Assembly: GCA_035048485.1 (NCBI GenBank)
Contig: CM068580.1
Coordinates: 58,888,983-58,952,982 of the forward strand
DNA: 64,000 nucleotides
Direction: 5' to 3'
DNA from: Pteria penguin
Lineage: Eukaryota > Mollusca > Bivalvia > Pterioida > Pteriidae
The notes under the pieces are model-generated. The model did not search any database. It saw only the letters and a program-made list of their open reading frames with translations, and was not told the origin of the DNA. The translations under genes were made by a program, and so were the position numbers. The first letter of the stretch is position 1. The number at the start of each line of letters is the position of its first letter. Shown here one piece after another: positions 12,026 through 24,029 of this stretch.

Positions 12026-14372
12026 CGAACAAAATATAATTATTAAAGTACTGTATATATACATGAATGTCAAACACTGTGTAAAATTTGCAACTGCCAC
12101 ATAACAACAGCAAAAAGGGTATAATAACACTTAAGTCAAACCCTCCGCGGGGAACTGTTTATGAAATGCGGAAAAACCTACCGGTAAATGCTCACAAGTT
12201 TCGTAATTCTGTCAAAACTTGCTTTACCTCGCACATATCGTATCGTACGCCATTGCCCATCATCACATATAGATGACGTATTGTAAGATTATTTAAACAG
12301 AATTTCGTAAATTAAAACAATATATATGTATGTTCAAATAATGTAAAAAAGAAATGAGTTCTCATTCGTAGTGGACATTCTACTTTTTCAGATCTGCTAT
12401 GTTATCTTTCAAAAAAAGAAAAAAAATGTTTGAACACTAGAGAGTAAATATGAAATGTTACTTAATTGGAAATCTGTATTGCACTCAAGTCTTCTAACTT
12501 GTAGAATAGGTTTTTTTTCTCCTTTATTTATTTGTTTATTTTTCTAGTAGAAAATAACCATATGTCCTTGTTCCCAACACCCTCTTACAAGAAATATGGT
12601 TTCGAAGTAAAATTTAAAACCCTCCTTTTTTATGAAAAAATTTGTCCCTTCATTAACATTTAGCAGTATCGACAGGTGGAGTCGTTGTTATCATTTTTTG
12701 CCATGCATTCGACAGGATAACTAAGAGAGAACCCTCAATTTGAGGATCAATCTGCTACTGATGCATCGTTGACATTAGCCTGAAAAAAACTTCTTTGTGT
12801 TTATTCTGCATCTATTGATAAACTGCGGTCGTGGCCTTAAGTTGACCTCAGTGGCCGGGGCAACATACATGGCTTAAATGTTTTAATTGATTGAACAGCC
12901 TGACCTGTGTAGAGGAAACAAAGACACCAGTGCATAGCTATATTGTTTCGGAGTGCATCCCTCCTTAATATGATGCAGGTTTTGGCATTTGATATGCACG
13001 TTTTAACTGTTGTCCTGAAATGACACGAGATGCAGGTTTTTAATGTGTCCTCGAATGCCCTACAACAAAGGAGAAAGGTTGATACACTGGACATAGTGAC
13101 TCTGTCTTCTTTTATTAAGAAACTTTTATTCGTATTCGTTTGTAGATTCATTTCACTTTAAGTTTAGTGCGTCTTAAGGTGGCCCATCCCTTTCGTTAGA
13201 ATAACAACACATGTACTTTTCTATCAGAAAAGTACTTTTCTATCAGAAAAGTACATGTACACTTTATAAAGTTAATATATCCTCTTATTTTTAAATGTTA
13301 AATTTATCAATACTTATTATATGATGACGATAAATAAATTCTAAATAAATATGGTTTTTAAAGGAAAAGAGATGAAAACACCAATCTACGTAAGAAAATT
13401 ATACACTTTATTTAGCTTACATAAACTCTACCTTGAATTCTCAAGGCTCCATATTTTAAAGTTAAGACTTTATAACCCTTTATAAGAGTATTTTTGTATT
13501 TATTTTTTATGATGACGTCTGGAAACGTTTACATGCACACCTTTTTGCCAATAAGTTTAAACATGAAAAGTTTCTGATGAAGATATCGATCATATTCTAT
13601 TTTCAAAGAACATCAATGACGTCCGTTTATAAGCTTTCCGCTAGGTTTCGTTTGCAGCTAGTGCTCGTATACATTATTGATATCGAGAGAGTTGAAATGC
13701 GGGCTTTCAGTACAAACTCATCAAAAGATGCTTGTTACTGTACAATCAAAAAGAATTCGCAGTGGTTTAAAACAACATAAAGCATATGTATATCGCCTCT
13801 CCTTGAAAACATCTAAAACTTTGATGAACAAGGAACACGTCATATCTTTCCAGAATGAATATTACAAGGGAACTAATACAGTATTTGTATTCATGAACGC
13901 AAATTTCGTCATGATATAATAAAAATATTCTATATATAAATGTGATATTTTTTTCTGTTTGAATTTCAATTCTTTGCTTATATTCATTAAGGTGTTTCGA
14001 TTATTCTTTTGTTAAAGAGTTTCCTTAACAGTATGACTCATCGATATAGCTGAGAATTACGAATTATCTAACAATGGGAAAATGAGGATGTCATCTTTGA
14101 TGTACTCAAACTCAAACACCGAAACAGGGAAAATGAAAAGGATGTCGTGGAGTTTGACCTTGTGTCCTTTTCATATTTGGAGTGGCAGGAAAAATGCTTA
14201 ACTTTAGTCTAAAGTGGAGTCCTTAACATATCTATGAGTTATGTAATATTTTCGAATATATAACTTCCTCCTGCGATGTAAACCGAGACAATAGTGTATT
14301 GGATATAAAGTATGTTACCACGCTTATTTTTAAGTAGTTTGTGATAAATGTTATTTGTGGTTTGTCATTACA
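12026..14372. other. Probable intron upstream of the bZIP exon
   Basis: No coding exon is recognised. A short palindrome at 13208-13258 (ACATGTACTTTTCTATCAGA and its complement, with an internal duplicate) is the only structure. The stretch ends in TTTGTCATTACAG, a good splice acceptor immediately before the bZIP exon. Confidence 0.45.
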
Positions 14373-14512
14373 GGGCAGATTGGGAGATTACCCCAGGAAA
14401 AGAAAATTGGGCGAAGGAGGGGCTGTCTTTTGCGAATTTCGTTTCTTTAACTCAGGGAAAAAACAGTGCATATACTAATGCAAAATACGATTTTTCGGTT
14501 TGTAAGTACGAA

Positions 14513-16105
14513 ATGGAAGAAAAACCGAAGTCTTGTAACGAAGAAAATCACCATTACTTGGACTCCTCGGACAGTTGTAGTTCGGAGGCAGGTTCACCAA
14601 ATACTACCTCATCTATACCGACTTGTGTCGTAGCCCCCACAGCTAGTGACAAAGGAAGCGACAGCGGGTTTATACCAACACGCAAACAGAGAGAATTCAT
14701 TCCTGAAAACAGAAAAGACAATCATTACTGGGAAAAACGACGCAAAAATAACGAGGCAGCTCGGAGGTCACGTGAGAAACGACGGTTACATGACGTTGTA
14801 CTGGAGAATCGCATAGTAGATTTGACGCGCGATAATTGCCAACTTCGAAACGAATTATTTGCGATAAAAAAGAAATTTGGAATTCCCCTGAATGAAACAA
14901 TAACATTTGATGATGAAATGACAGCAAATAAAACGGAATCGCGCGAAAGGAGCGTTTCGCCGGTAGCTGTCAATCTATCTGCTGCGAATACTAGTATGTC
15001 GGGATACAATTCTCCCAGACCCGGACATGCGATGACACTTCCGGCAAATCCACCAACTATGGTTCCAATGCCTTCAGCTATTTCCATGTCAGTACCTCTG
15101 CATGGTAACTTTGGTTCCAAGGTACCCATGCCATATTACCTAACCGTACCGAATAATGATAACTACCATACTCAAATGATGAATTCACCAAATATCTCTC
15201 ATGGCAACCATCACACGGACCAGGATCAAGACTACGGTCCTAAACCAGCTCATGCTAAATGTAAAAATGACTATTTGGGGGGCGATAACGAATTTTCAAA
15301 CAATCGTCGACAACCTCTTTATTCCTCAGGGATTTCTATGGATACTCAGGGCAGACAACTAAACATGTATTCCGCTTCTTCTACCTCAAGCATAACCTCA
15401 TCTTACTCTTCCTCTCATTTCGCTGCAGCTGCGTCATCCAAATTTCTCTCTGACAATGACGCCATAAGACAACAAGCAGACGACATTTCAGATGATAACT
15501 TTTCTCAAGACGAACCTCTCTCTTTAACTGTTCGTAAACGCGGCGACAGTTTCTCAGGTAACGACAGCTCAAATTCCTACTCTTCAGTGGACAGTCCTAT
15601 ATCTCACAGTCCACCAACCATGGCACTACCTCATAAGCTACGACACAAAATGCCCGTCGATTTTGCGTCAACATTTACTAGCACCACAGCGTATTCTAGT
15701 CCAGTCATCAATGGGTTAGCACAGCTGTCTGAAATTGCATTGGCTCAGTCTGGTCCTCTACCTCTTGTAAAGAAACCGAGGAATAATGATTCTGGGGGCT
15801 CTAATGGCCAGGAAAGTGACAGTGGAAGTGGGAGACGATCAATGCTGGATCCAAAATACATGGAAAGAAGGCGACGTAATAATGAAGCCGCGCGGAAATG
15901 CAGAGAAAACCGCAAAACTCTAACGAAGATCAGAGAAGCGAAGTCGGGTTACTTGGAATCGGAAAATAACAAGCTACGCTCAGAATTAGACCAATTACAA
16001 AGTGAAATGCGACACCTTAAGGATATGATCGACAAGAAACGTGAGACAGAAACTAAGGGGACAACTCCGGAAAGCGGAAGTCCATGCGATACTGCTCAGG
16101 AATAG
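14513..16105 (+). CDS. NFIL3/E4BP4-like transcription factor with two bZIP domains
   Basis: The predicted protein has 530 aa if translation starts at 14513. The open frame runs on upstream, but the earlier ATG at 14348 lies before the acceptor TTTGTCATTACAG (ends 14372), so it is probably intronic; an upstream coding exon joining at 14373 is possible. Domain 1 (about residues 60-130) is NFIL3-like: [13 protein letters not shown], then [20 protein letters not shown] with the N-x2-AA-x2-SR DNA-contact signature, then a leucine-zipper heptad run ending KKKFGIP. The middle is Ser/Pro/Asn-rich, with a poly-Ser/Ala stretch, EPLSLTVRK (about 334) and LPHKLRHK (about 372-379); LPHKLR also occurs, from memory, in vertebrate NFIL3. 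Domain 2 (about 446-515) has basic region [18 protein letters not shown] and a zipper resembling PAR bZIPs ([20 protein letters not shown]). NFIL3 and PAR factors bind the same TTAYGTAA sites with opposing effects in circadian and developmental control. Nuclear location is expected. Two intact bZIPs in one chain is unusual. Confidence 0.9.
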   Translation: MEEKPKSCNEENHHYLDSSDSCSSEAGSPNTTSSIPTCVVAPTASDKGSDSGFIPTRKQREFIPENRKDNHYWEKRRKNNEAARRSREKRRLHDVVLENRIVDLTRDNCQLRNELFAIKKKFGIPLNETITFDDEMTANKTESRERSVSPVAVNLSAANTSMSGYNSPRPGHAMTLPANPPTMVPMPSAISMSVPLHGNFGSKVPMPYYLTVPNNDNYHTQMMNSPNISHGNHHTDQDQDYGPKPAHAKCKNDYLGGDNEFSNNRRQPLYSSGISMDTQGRQLNMYSASSTSSITSSYSSSHFAAAASSKFLSDNDAIRQQADDISDDNFSQDEPLSLTVRKRGDSFSGNDSSNSYSSVDSPISHSPPTMALPHKLRHKMPVDFASTFTSTTAYSSPVINGLAQLSEIALAQSGPLPLVKKPRNNDSGGSNGQESDSGSGRRSMLDPKYMERRRRNNEAARKCRENRKTLTKIREAKSGYLESENNKLRSELDQLQSEMRHLKDMIDKKRETETKGTTPESGSPCDTAQE

Positions 16106-17030
16106 AACAGTCGAACTATGAGTATATCTTACGGGTACGTAGATATTTATGTAATCTGAGGACATGCTATGTTCCTATTTATACACTATTATTATTATTA
16201 TAATTATTATTATATACTTTTGTTTTAAATCCTGGTTGTTAAAATATCATTGGATTTCATCGGTTATAATTGATAAATCATTGTGATGCAAGATGTACAT
16301 TGTATTTATCAATTCGTTGATAAGGTATATTTTGATAAGGTATATTTCAGTTCGTCGATAAGACAATTCTCACATCACAGAGATACGAAGCTCATTGTCA
16401 CTGAACATCGTGACTAACATGTTTTTAATGACGATGTACCTCAAAACATGTGTACATGTAATCAGGAAAAAGTATTTTAAAAACCATTAACCTTTTATTT
16501 ACATCTTTACAACCATCTTTAAAACCTGGCCTTAGTTTCGTTTAGAGAAGACACATTAATATATACTAAAATTCAAACATAAGATCTTGAAAATCCAATT
16601 TATATTAACTATTTTTGATCCGTAGGTTTAACCTATGTATTTTATTTGGTCCCCCTAAACTGGATTAAGGCCGAACTCCGTTATACATGTATTTTACGTA
16701 CATTTATTTTACACTTCCGTGAACAATATAGCCGTGCCATATAACTGAATAGTGCTAGACATGTGCAAATCTCTGTATATAGATTTTTAAAACAAAAATC
16801 AGTGCTTTGTTGTGTATTCATATTTTCCCTTGAATATTGACTATATGCTTATACGCCAAGAGAGATAACTCATAATTTTAAAATACTAGTGTGTGTTATA
16901 TTTATCCAAGCAATGTTTACAGTTTTGTTTTACGTAGTGTTGAATATTTTTAGCCTTTTGAATAATTATAAAACCACATACATATTGTGTGATATCTATC
17001 TATCTATATATAAATATATATATAAAGCAT
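16106..17030 (+). other. Probable 3' UTR of the bZIP gene
   Basis: AT-rich, with ATT repeats near 16189-16215 and a perfect NFIL3/PAR-type site TTATGTAA at 16147-16154. A short direct duplication GATAAGGTATATTT occurs near 16320-16348. A (TCTA)n/(TATA)n stretch is near 16995-17024. No single poly-A signal can be preferred. Confidence 0.4.
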
Positions 17031-19027
17031 GAGGTCTCGTTTTAACGTGCCCTTATCAGTAAGACGAGTTACGGGTGATCCAAGAATATTTGGAAAAGTG
17101 TACATAACGGGTTTGCATTCTGGAAATGTTGTAAGTTTGAAATGTTATTTTTCTTGCTTTGTTGTTTGTTACTGTTTGAATCGTCTTTTTCTTTGGTATT
17201 TACAAGGGTTCTGGCATTAGTTTTAATAGTTTCTTTCTTATTATACAAAAACCCCTTTGTACATATACTTATATTTTTTCAGCCTAAGACAAATGTGCAA
17301 CATATAATACCATTTTATAAAATTCATAGGCATGGTACAAATTTCTACTACTAGATTAAAACTCTCCAATTATAGAATCCACAGATTAGATAGGAATAAA
17401 CTGATCAAAATTTTGTAAATGAAATCTATGATTGTTGTCGACTTATCTACCTCTAAAAACAAGCAGGATAAATGTTTTTTTCCTCACAGATTTACTATGT
17501 TTATTGAGTATTAAGTAAACGTTATATGTTATCATATTTATGATAGCTATGTATTAATGATAAGTATATACAATAGCCTCTTGATTATGGACCAAAAAGT
17601 GCTACTGTTTTGATACAGCCCACGATGTATTTACTACAAGATAGTTCGACAGCTCGTGCAGCCTCATAGTATACCAGTTTTAAAAAGTCTATTTTACGGG
17701 AACGTTTTATTGGCAGCAGCCTTGATTTTGTACATGTCATATTTTGTGTGCCATATTTAGGTGAAGTCACCATCATTGTGCCATTTTAATTTGTAATGCC
17801 TGCATTCCTATAGTAAGTCTTTTACATAACTTTGGCAGCAGAAAAGTAAGTTCATTATAATGGTAGATGGATCTATTTTCATTTAAAGAATAAGCTTGTA
17901 AATAATTAAATTAAGATAAATTTTTATTGTATTACATCAATTCTTGTATATTCCATTTTAGAGTAAATATGTTTTACTTTTTATACAACTGCATGAAATG
18001 CGGAACATATGCTATGGTTGTCTGCCCCTCTCTCTCTGCACTTTTCCATCTTTAAAAGTACACATATACTTTTTAGACTATGCATTTCGTAAATGGGTAT
18101 GCTTTTGTATCGAAAAGGGATCAAACTGTTTTTAGGAAAACAGGCTTGGTAAAATGAATGTTTTAACTGTATGCCTTGTCTAAGAAAAGTAGAATTTGCT
18201 TGATGGTTTCAAACTCCTTTGAAGGTGTTTGAAGTTTTCCATGGGGATGTAGGGAGTCGGTACAGTTCATCATGGAACAAATAGCCCCGAAGTGATTGTT
18301 TCTGTCTCTTTTTACAATTGGACTAAATAATATAAAAATCTCGTGTGCTATATTTATAATTGTGTAGTTAGGAATTAAAGTGGGCAAAATAGATTTATAC
18401 GAAGGTAAGTTTTAGATCCCAACTACTTTGACATCTTCTTGACCCATGCAGCATATTAAAAATGCGGCATCATTGCGGGTATAGTTTACATTGACCTATT
18501 TTTATTATACAGAAAAATAGATTCTTCTCCAGGGATCGTGTTATCTACCTGTATTGTGCCATACATACATGCATACGCCCATGAATGTATTGATTGATCA
18601 ACATATTCAAATATGATACCTTTAGTTTTTGCAATCTTTATATCTTTATATTTCCAATGCTATATTTAGAATAGAAAAAGAATCGAACAATCACCAGTAT
18701 GAGTGTTAGTTTTTTCTTAATCATGAGTAGACGTTTAATTCTCTTGGCTGTGTTCTAATTCTTGATGTGGTATCACTATTTCAATACATTCTGCATGGAC
18801 TACCTCGACTTTAGGCTGATTATCATTCATAATAATCTACATTATACATGTATCTTCAGTTTACTACCTCACGTAGTCATTTATCATATGAGTGCTTCAT
18901 TGTGTCATTTTGGAATAAAGAATCGGAAAATAAGCTTGTTCACTATTTGTTTCTTTACTATAGCAACGGTGGGCTATTCTCCGCCGTGTTGCATCGCCGG
19001 AATCCCACGATCGAAGCGCAACGTACC
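17031..19027. other. Intergenic, nothing recognised
   Basis: ORFs are short and hydrophobic or low-complexity. No element termini or tandem arrays were found. Confidence 0.4.
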
Positions 19028-19210
19028 CATGCGCGGATCCAGAGGGGTGGATCGGGGTTTGGAGCCACCCTGAGATTCGTCGAAAATGAATTTTCTCGTT
19101 ATTTATCGATGTAAAATAAGTTAATTTTACACATAACAATATGAGTGGGCCCTTCTTCGGAAAATTCATAGGGGTGGATCCCCTCTGGACTATATTTCTA
19201 GATCCTCGCC
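19028..19210. mobile_element. GCGCGGATCCAG-ended MITE, diverged copy
   Basis: The left end CATGCGCGGATCCAGAGGGG and the degraded right end CCCCTCTGGACTATATTTCTAGATCCTCGCC form inverted termini. The same ends bound the better-preserved copy at 22113-22297. There is no coding capacity. Confidence 0.6.
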
Positions 19211-19440
19211 TTGAACTGTGGGTTTCCGACGACGAGCATGCTGGGAAGTCGTAGATCCGAGCACCATCGATGATTCATCGATTTCCGTCTTGGTTGGTAA
19301 ATGTGTTGGGGTTCTGGGTAAGGAGGTCGTAGGATCAAGTTTCCCTGATGACTTGTTTGTTTTTTGTCCTTAAAACGAGACAGAAAAACCGATATCCTGT
19401 AAAATATGTATTTTGACACTGTCAGTTAAATGCTCTTGAA
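19211..19440 (+). mobile_element. Old SINE family A-like copy
   Basis: The tRNA-derived part is eroded, but the core order is visible: a TTTTTTGTCCTTAAAACGAG segment, ACAGAAAAACCGATATCCTG and GTCAGTTAAATGCTCTTGAA. No target duplication was found. Confidence 0.4.
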
Positions 19441-20330
19441 GTGATATAAAGAAAGCGGAAAGATAAGTGTAAAAGATTAGTATGTAAAAGTCGTTAGAGA
19501 GAAAGTCTTGATCTACTATTCCAAAAGTTCCGGTTTAAAATTTGGAAATATTAATTCCTGGCCATGTCGGTTGTCTGTCAGATGGCTGTGATCTTGATCT
19601 GAAGCCCATGTCAATAATGCGCTTTGCATATTATGAGTGTTGTTCGGGGCAATTGACGGTTTTGAACAATGCACCAGTAATGTGGCTTTGATGTTCGCGG
19701 AGAATCCTTGAGGTTACATAAGCAAACAGTTGTGTGTGTTCAAAAGATATGATTTCAACAAATTCGTAACTGAAATGTCCAGAATTCAAGTCTCATGATT
19801 ATGTGGATTGTATGTCGAACGGATAGAACGTACAACCATATAGCAGATAATAGGCATCGTTATTATATCCCACTTGCCCGACAGCAGGTCAAAATTTTTA
19901 GTAAAAGTTAAAATAAAATCGAAGTGACGTTTAATAAAAAAACACGTAATATTTATCAAAGAACAAGACAAGATTATTGTGCAGTTATTTTTGCTCATAT
20001 ACAAAGTTATTACTATCTCAGGATCAGTACGAACAGGCCCGTAGAATCCGGTGGGAGGCACTTTTGGTCGATCATGGACTTCTTTTTATTATCACGATAC
20101 AAAGCGAAATTTAAGGCTTGGTCCCCTCTCTTTTGATATGCTTTCTACCGCCCTGAAAAATATTGTACCACATCTTTAGTTTCATGTTGAGGCATAATGT
20201 TTTGTATGGCATAAACAGATATGACAGACAATGGTGCTCAGCAACAAGGAAAAATTCTTTATTTGGTCCTCTGCATGAGAAAATATCCTGATTCAGAAAA
20301 TTAAAATACGTAAGTAACTGTTGCTATGTG
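19441..20330. other. Intergenic, nothing recognised
   Basis: No exon, repeat end or RNA structure could be supported here. Confidence 0.4.
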
Positions 20331-20465
20331 TGACATTCACGACAATGGTGAATTTCCGTGAACACGCGAAAAATGAGTGGTGAACTAAGGTGCTGGAGAA
20401 GAGTAAGCATCTCCTGTATGACTTGCTGCATCTGTAGTGAATGGCACAAAATTACAGGCGGTACA
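20331..20465 (-). repeat. Dispersed repeat family C, antisense copy
   Basis: The minus strand carries GCCATTCACTACAGATGCAG, GTCATACAGGAGATGCTTAC and TCTTCTCCAGCACC, matching the conserved block of family C. Confidence 0.5.
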
Positions 20466-21149
20466 AAACATTTCGGGTACAAATTGGGTAGTATGTGCAG
20501 TTATCACGATGAACTAAGGTAAGTCTGTAGTCCTGACAAGGATTTCACTGGAAGATATTGTTATGCATAAGCGATATATCTTATTAAATTTACGTTTACT
20601 TCATTGGGTGCATTCCCCGAATTCGAAGATACAGAAAATCTTGAAAATAATCTAGACTATGTCGCGGCTTTTCACGTCGACTTGGAATCGGTGGTTAACT
20701 GTTTCCTGCTTCCCACTTAACATTAAACAATGTTATCTATTGAATAGATGTTTTAAAGACGTAATAAATCTCCCAGACAGCATCCAATGTGACAGTGAAA
20801 GCTGAATAGTCATAAAAATATATGCAAGTATAGATTCATTAAATCAAAAAGCACTTTAGGTGTAAGGCAAGACTTCGAAGCTTAAGACAGCGTCATCGTG
20901 AGCGCTAAAACTGATGTCTCTGGGGGATTTGATGTGTCAGAATTTCGGAATGTGCTTCAGTAAATGTGGTATTTACGGATTATAAAACACGCAACAATTC
21001 TTCATTCTGTTTAATAACGACAAGAATTTATCACCTAATGATGAAATCCATATATCGCATACGTAAAAAATGACGTTCCTAATTACTGACGTACCAAATT
21101 TCAACCAAATATTTTGTTTATGTATTGGAGACGTAACGTACAAAACAAT
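20466..21149. other. Intergenic, nothing recognised
   Basis: AT-rich sequence without recognisable exons or element ends. Confidence 0.4.
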
Positions 21150-21475
21150 TAGAGTCGTTGTGGTTTAGTGGATGAGGTTCTCGGCTGGTGACCGAGCATT
21201 CTCTACCAGAGTTGTTCGTTTTACCTTACTCACTTGTAGTGACTTCAGCGTACGGAACTCTGGGTACAGAATGGTGACCGAGATGTCCCGGGTTCACCTC
21301 CTGCTGTGGACACACCAGTGCCTTGTCTTTTGGATGAGACAGTGAAAACGGAGCACTTGTGTCACGGTAGGCGTGGCTCACTGCTTCCGGTGGGTCCGTT
21401 GCAAAGGTATTTATATATCTATGTGCAAAGCATCAGGCAGACCCCTTCACCAATCAATCAAGAAAAGTTAAACCG
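21150..21475 (+). mobile_element. SINE family A with an interrupted tRNA head
   Basis: The A-box-like GTGGTTTAGTGGATGAGG head is followed by extra sequence of about 70 bp before a second CTGGTGACCGAG-like segment and the B-box CCCGGGTTCACCTCC. The core follows (GTCTTTTGGATGAGACAGTG, GTGTCACGGTAGGCGTGGC, CTGCTTCCGGTGGGTCCGTT) and the tail is AATCAATCAAG. The duplicated GTGACCGAG around the extra segment suggests an internal duplication or a small insertion. Confidence 0.7.
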
Positions 21476-22112
21476 TTATACACGGAATTAATCAACGAAT
21501 CCAAAACGTATATATAACCATGAAAGACGTGTATATTGTCAACAACAAGAAATTTAACATTCATATTTCGTGAAAGTGATGCTAATGATAAATATAAAGA
21601 AAAGATAAAATAGTATCTATATAATATAGCACATTTACCTCTTCGTTAATTTGAGAATTCTAGGACCTACGAAAACGAAAGTTAATTTGTAGTTTTCAAA
21701 GTAATTGCTACATATTCATTTTTGCGTGCGTGAATTGGTATAAAGCTATAAATGTTTAGATGACATTCTAAAGTATCTGAAATTGTTTTTCATAGCAATA
21801 TCAAGTGTATTTATTTCTCGTACGTCGTTTACACACCCAGAACATATATCAAGGACATATGTCTACACATATAAGTCCTTGCATATATACACAAAACATA
21901 ATCATGAATTTAACGCATGCGCATAAATAACAATATATTTACAAATTTGATCAGGAGGGCTTACCTTCTCACAAATAATTTTTATTATTGAGATATTGAA
22001 TTATTGAGTAAATATACATTTTTAAAATTCACTGTTTTTGGACGGTTGAAAAACGATCTTGGAATATGCATTGTTCTGTATTCTGTAAAATATTTAAAAC
22101 ACAAAATATAAT
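21476..22112. other. Intergenic, nothing recognised
   Basis: AT-rich, with no exon or element ends. Confidence 0.4.
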
Positions 22113-22297
22113 CATGCGCGGATACAGAGGAGGGGGGGGGGGGTGTTAGGGGGGTCTGGACCCCCCCTGGAATCCGAAAATTTTACCAAAAAAGGTAATA
22201 TTTGGGCATTTTTGGGGTTTGACCCCCCTGTTCTAAGAGAAAAATTTACCTTTTTTGGTTGGACCCCCTCTGACAAAAATTTCTGGATCCGCGCATG
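22113..22297. mobile_element. GCGCGGATCCAG-ended MITE with TATAAT target duplication
   Basis: The inverted ends are CATGCGCGGATACAGAGG and CTGGATCCGCGCATG, directly flanked on both sides by TATAAT. The interior is G-rich/C-rich and partly self-complementary (GGGGGGTCTGGACCCCCC; CCAAAAAAGGTAA against TTACCTTTTTTGG). It is non-coding; the ORFs on both strands result from the foldback. The superfamily is not assigned. Confidence 0.75.
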
Positions 22298-22398
22298 TAT
22301 AATGGTATTCATTACTCTTATCTTCTTCACACAATCCACATTTTCTTAGATGTCTATCAATATTATGACATCTACCAGTTTCAATAGACAATATGAAA

Positions 22399-22675
22399 CC
22401 GGCGTGGCCTAGTGGTATCGCGCTCGCTTCCTGATCGGGAGGCCGGGGTTCGAGTCCCGCTCTGGTCATGCCGGTGTCCTGTCTTTTGGATGAGACAGTA
22501 AAAACCGAGACCCCATGTCGTGGTATGCATGGCACGTTAAAGATCCCTCACTGCTTGGAGTGGGTCCGTTGCAAAGGTCAAAATTTGTATGCCCCGCATC
22601 AGGTAGATGCCGTCACCATATACGTGAAACATTCGTGGTGTGACGGTAAACAAAAATCAATCAATCAATCAATCG
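22399..22675 (+). mobile_element. SINE family A, best copy, with 15 bp target-site duplication
   Basis: The head at 22401-22472 can fold as a tRNA: a 7 bp acceptor stem (GGCGTGG with GTCATGCC, including wobbles), the A-box TGGCCTAGTGG and the T-arm GGGGTTCGAGTCCCG. The core follows: GTCCTGTCTTTTGGATGAGA, GTAAAAACCGAGACCC, GGCACGTTAAAGATCCCTCA, GGGTCCGTTGCAAAGGTC, CACCATATACGTGAAACATT and a (TCAA)n tail. Flanks ATAGACAATATGAAA (22384-22398) and ATAGGCAATATGAGA (22676-22690) are an imperfect 15 bp duplication (2 mismatches). The organisation matches tRNA-derived SINEs with a shared central domain described in molluscs and other metazoans; the exact domain name was not checked. Confidence 0.85.
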
Positions 22676-22690
22676 ATAGGCAATATGAGA

Positions 22691-23430
22691 TTTGTAATTC
22701 GAAATCTGACTAAGATATATTTTTATTGTTAGTTAATGATGAGGAAATGTAATACTGACATTTAATAGAAGAATTAGTAAATATACCATTTATAAGTTAC
22801 ATATAAGTTATACCACGACGAACAGTTATGAATATCATAAGTTTACTTTTTGCGTATGGTTATCTCCTTCTTGGTGTGAAGTTAATCTGAATACACTGTC
22901 AGAAGGTGCTCACCCATCGACCTGGTGCTTTTAGTAAGTTTAAGTACCTGGGGATTTACAAGCAACAGAAATAGATAATCAGCAGGCGATGTTTACAAAT
23001 GTCGGCACTTGCTCTCGTCGTCACTTAATGTGGTATGTTTGACATGCTGCTCTTCGCTATTTATATTTTGGTCGCTCGTTTATATATTAACGTTCTTTTG
23101 CTGTTTTGAACTATTTTTAACTGAAAACAGATTAAAACCATTTATAAAGATGTTATTGTCAATGAAAACTTACTCGGGTTATTATAAAAAGTACATCTTG
23201 TCCATGCAAAAGAAAAGAAAAAAAAATGAACATAATAACTGTGTTACAGAGTAAATATAGTAGAGTTGTCATTGCATTATATCGGTATTTAGACAAATAC
23301 AGAACAATAATATCTTAATAAGCATTTGTTTGGGCTATAAAATCACATCAGCAATGCTACTCCAAGGTCAAATGTCCGAGAGGCGTAACAATATAATTAT
23401 TAGCTAGACTTCTTATGGACTTTGCGACAC
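22691..23430. other. Intergenic, nothing recognised
   Basis: AT-rich. One 81-codon ORF has no recognisable domain. Confidence 0.4.
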
Positions 23431-23860
23431 TTTCATGTCATATGCACGGCGTTTAAGTGGCGAATGCAGCTGGTCAAACAGGGACGCTTACTCCTCCAGG
23501 GACCATTATTCAAATCTTTGACCACAGTGACTGGTTAAGCCAGCCATTGGTTAAAGTTTTAGAGACAATTTAATTTATAATTATATATGTTTATTATATT
23601 ATATGTTTATTATATCCAAATTATATTTCAATACTGGTTTCATTTGCTATAAATCAGCACACTGACTATGACTTCTTCTCATTTCAGATATAGACAGATG
23701 AAGTTTTACCATTCGATTGGATTAGCTTAACCAGTGGTTAGAGTTATGAACAACCCTGGACATTTAATCTGGAATGATTTTCAAGGTTCAATGAATATCC
23801 ACTGCAGTGCGCTGTTGTAAATTTCATGGCAACATAGCATCAGTTACCTTAGTAATTTTC
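23431..23860 (+). repeat. Dispersed repeat family C split by a MITE
   Basis: The left part (to about 23495) carries GCGAATGCAGCTGGTCAAAC and AGGGACGCTTACTCC. The family resumes after 23759 with ACATTTAATCTGGAATGATTTTC, AATGAATATCCACTGCAGTG and a TAGCATCAGTT segment, which aligns in order with the uninterrupted copy at 26610-26770. The 264 bp in between is a separate element. Confidence 0.55.
23496..23759. mobile_element. MITE nested in family C repeat
   Basis: The ends CCAGGGACCATTATTCAAAT (left) and AGTTATGAACAACCCTGG (right) are imperfect inverted repeats. The similarity continues inward to GACTGGTTAAGC on the left and GCTTAACCAGTGG on the right. There is no coding sequence. CCAGGGTTGTTCA-type ends suggest a TIR transposon derivative; the target duplication is unclear. 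Confidence 0.6.
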
Positions 23861-24029
23861 TTACACTTCCAAATGCGAATTCGAAGCTCGTAAAAAAGTT
23901 CCTCATTTAGTTCGGCTTAAGTGTTGTTATACCATTGTCTTGGTGTTTTGTGGCGGTGACTTTATACATTCAATGTTGTTGTACTGTCATTTCGCACTTG
24001 CAATGTTAAATTCTAATAGTATCGTCAGT

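Noticed and set aside
14348..14512. ATG at 14348 as the start of the bZIP protein
   Set aside because: It precedes the splice acceptor TTTGTCATTACAG, so it is most likely intronic; 14513 is the first ATG inside the exon.
22401..22472. Functional tRNA gene
   Set aside because: The fold is plausible, but the sequence continues without a terminator into the SINE core and is flanked by a target-site duplication. It is a SINE head.
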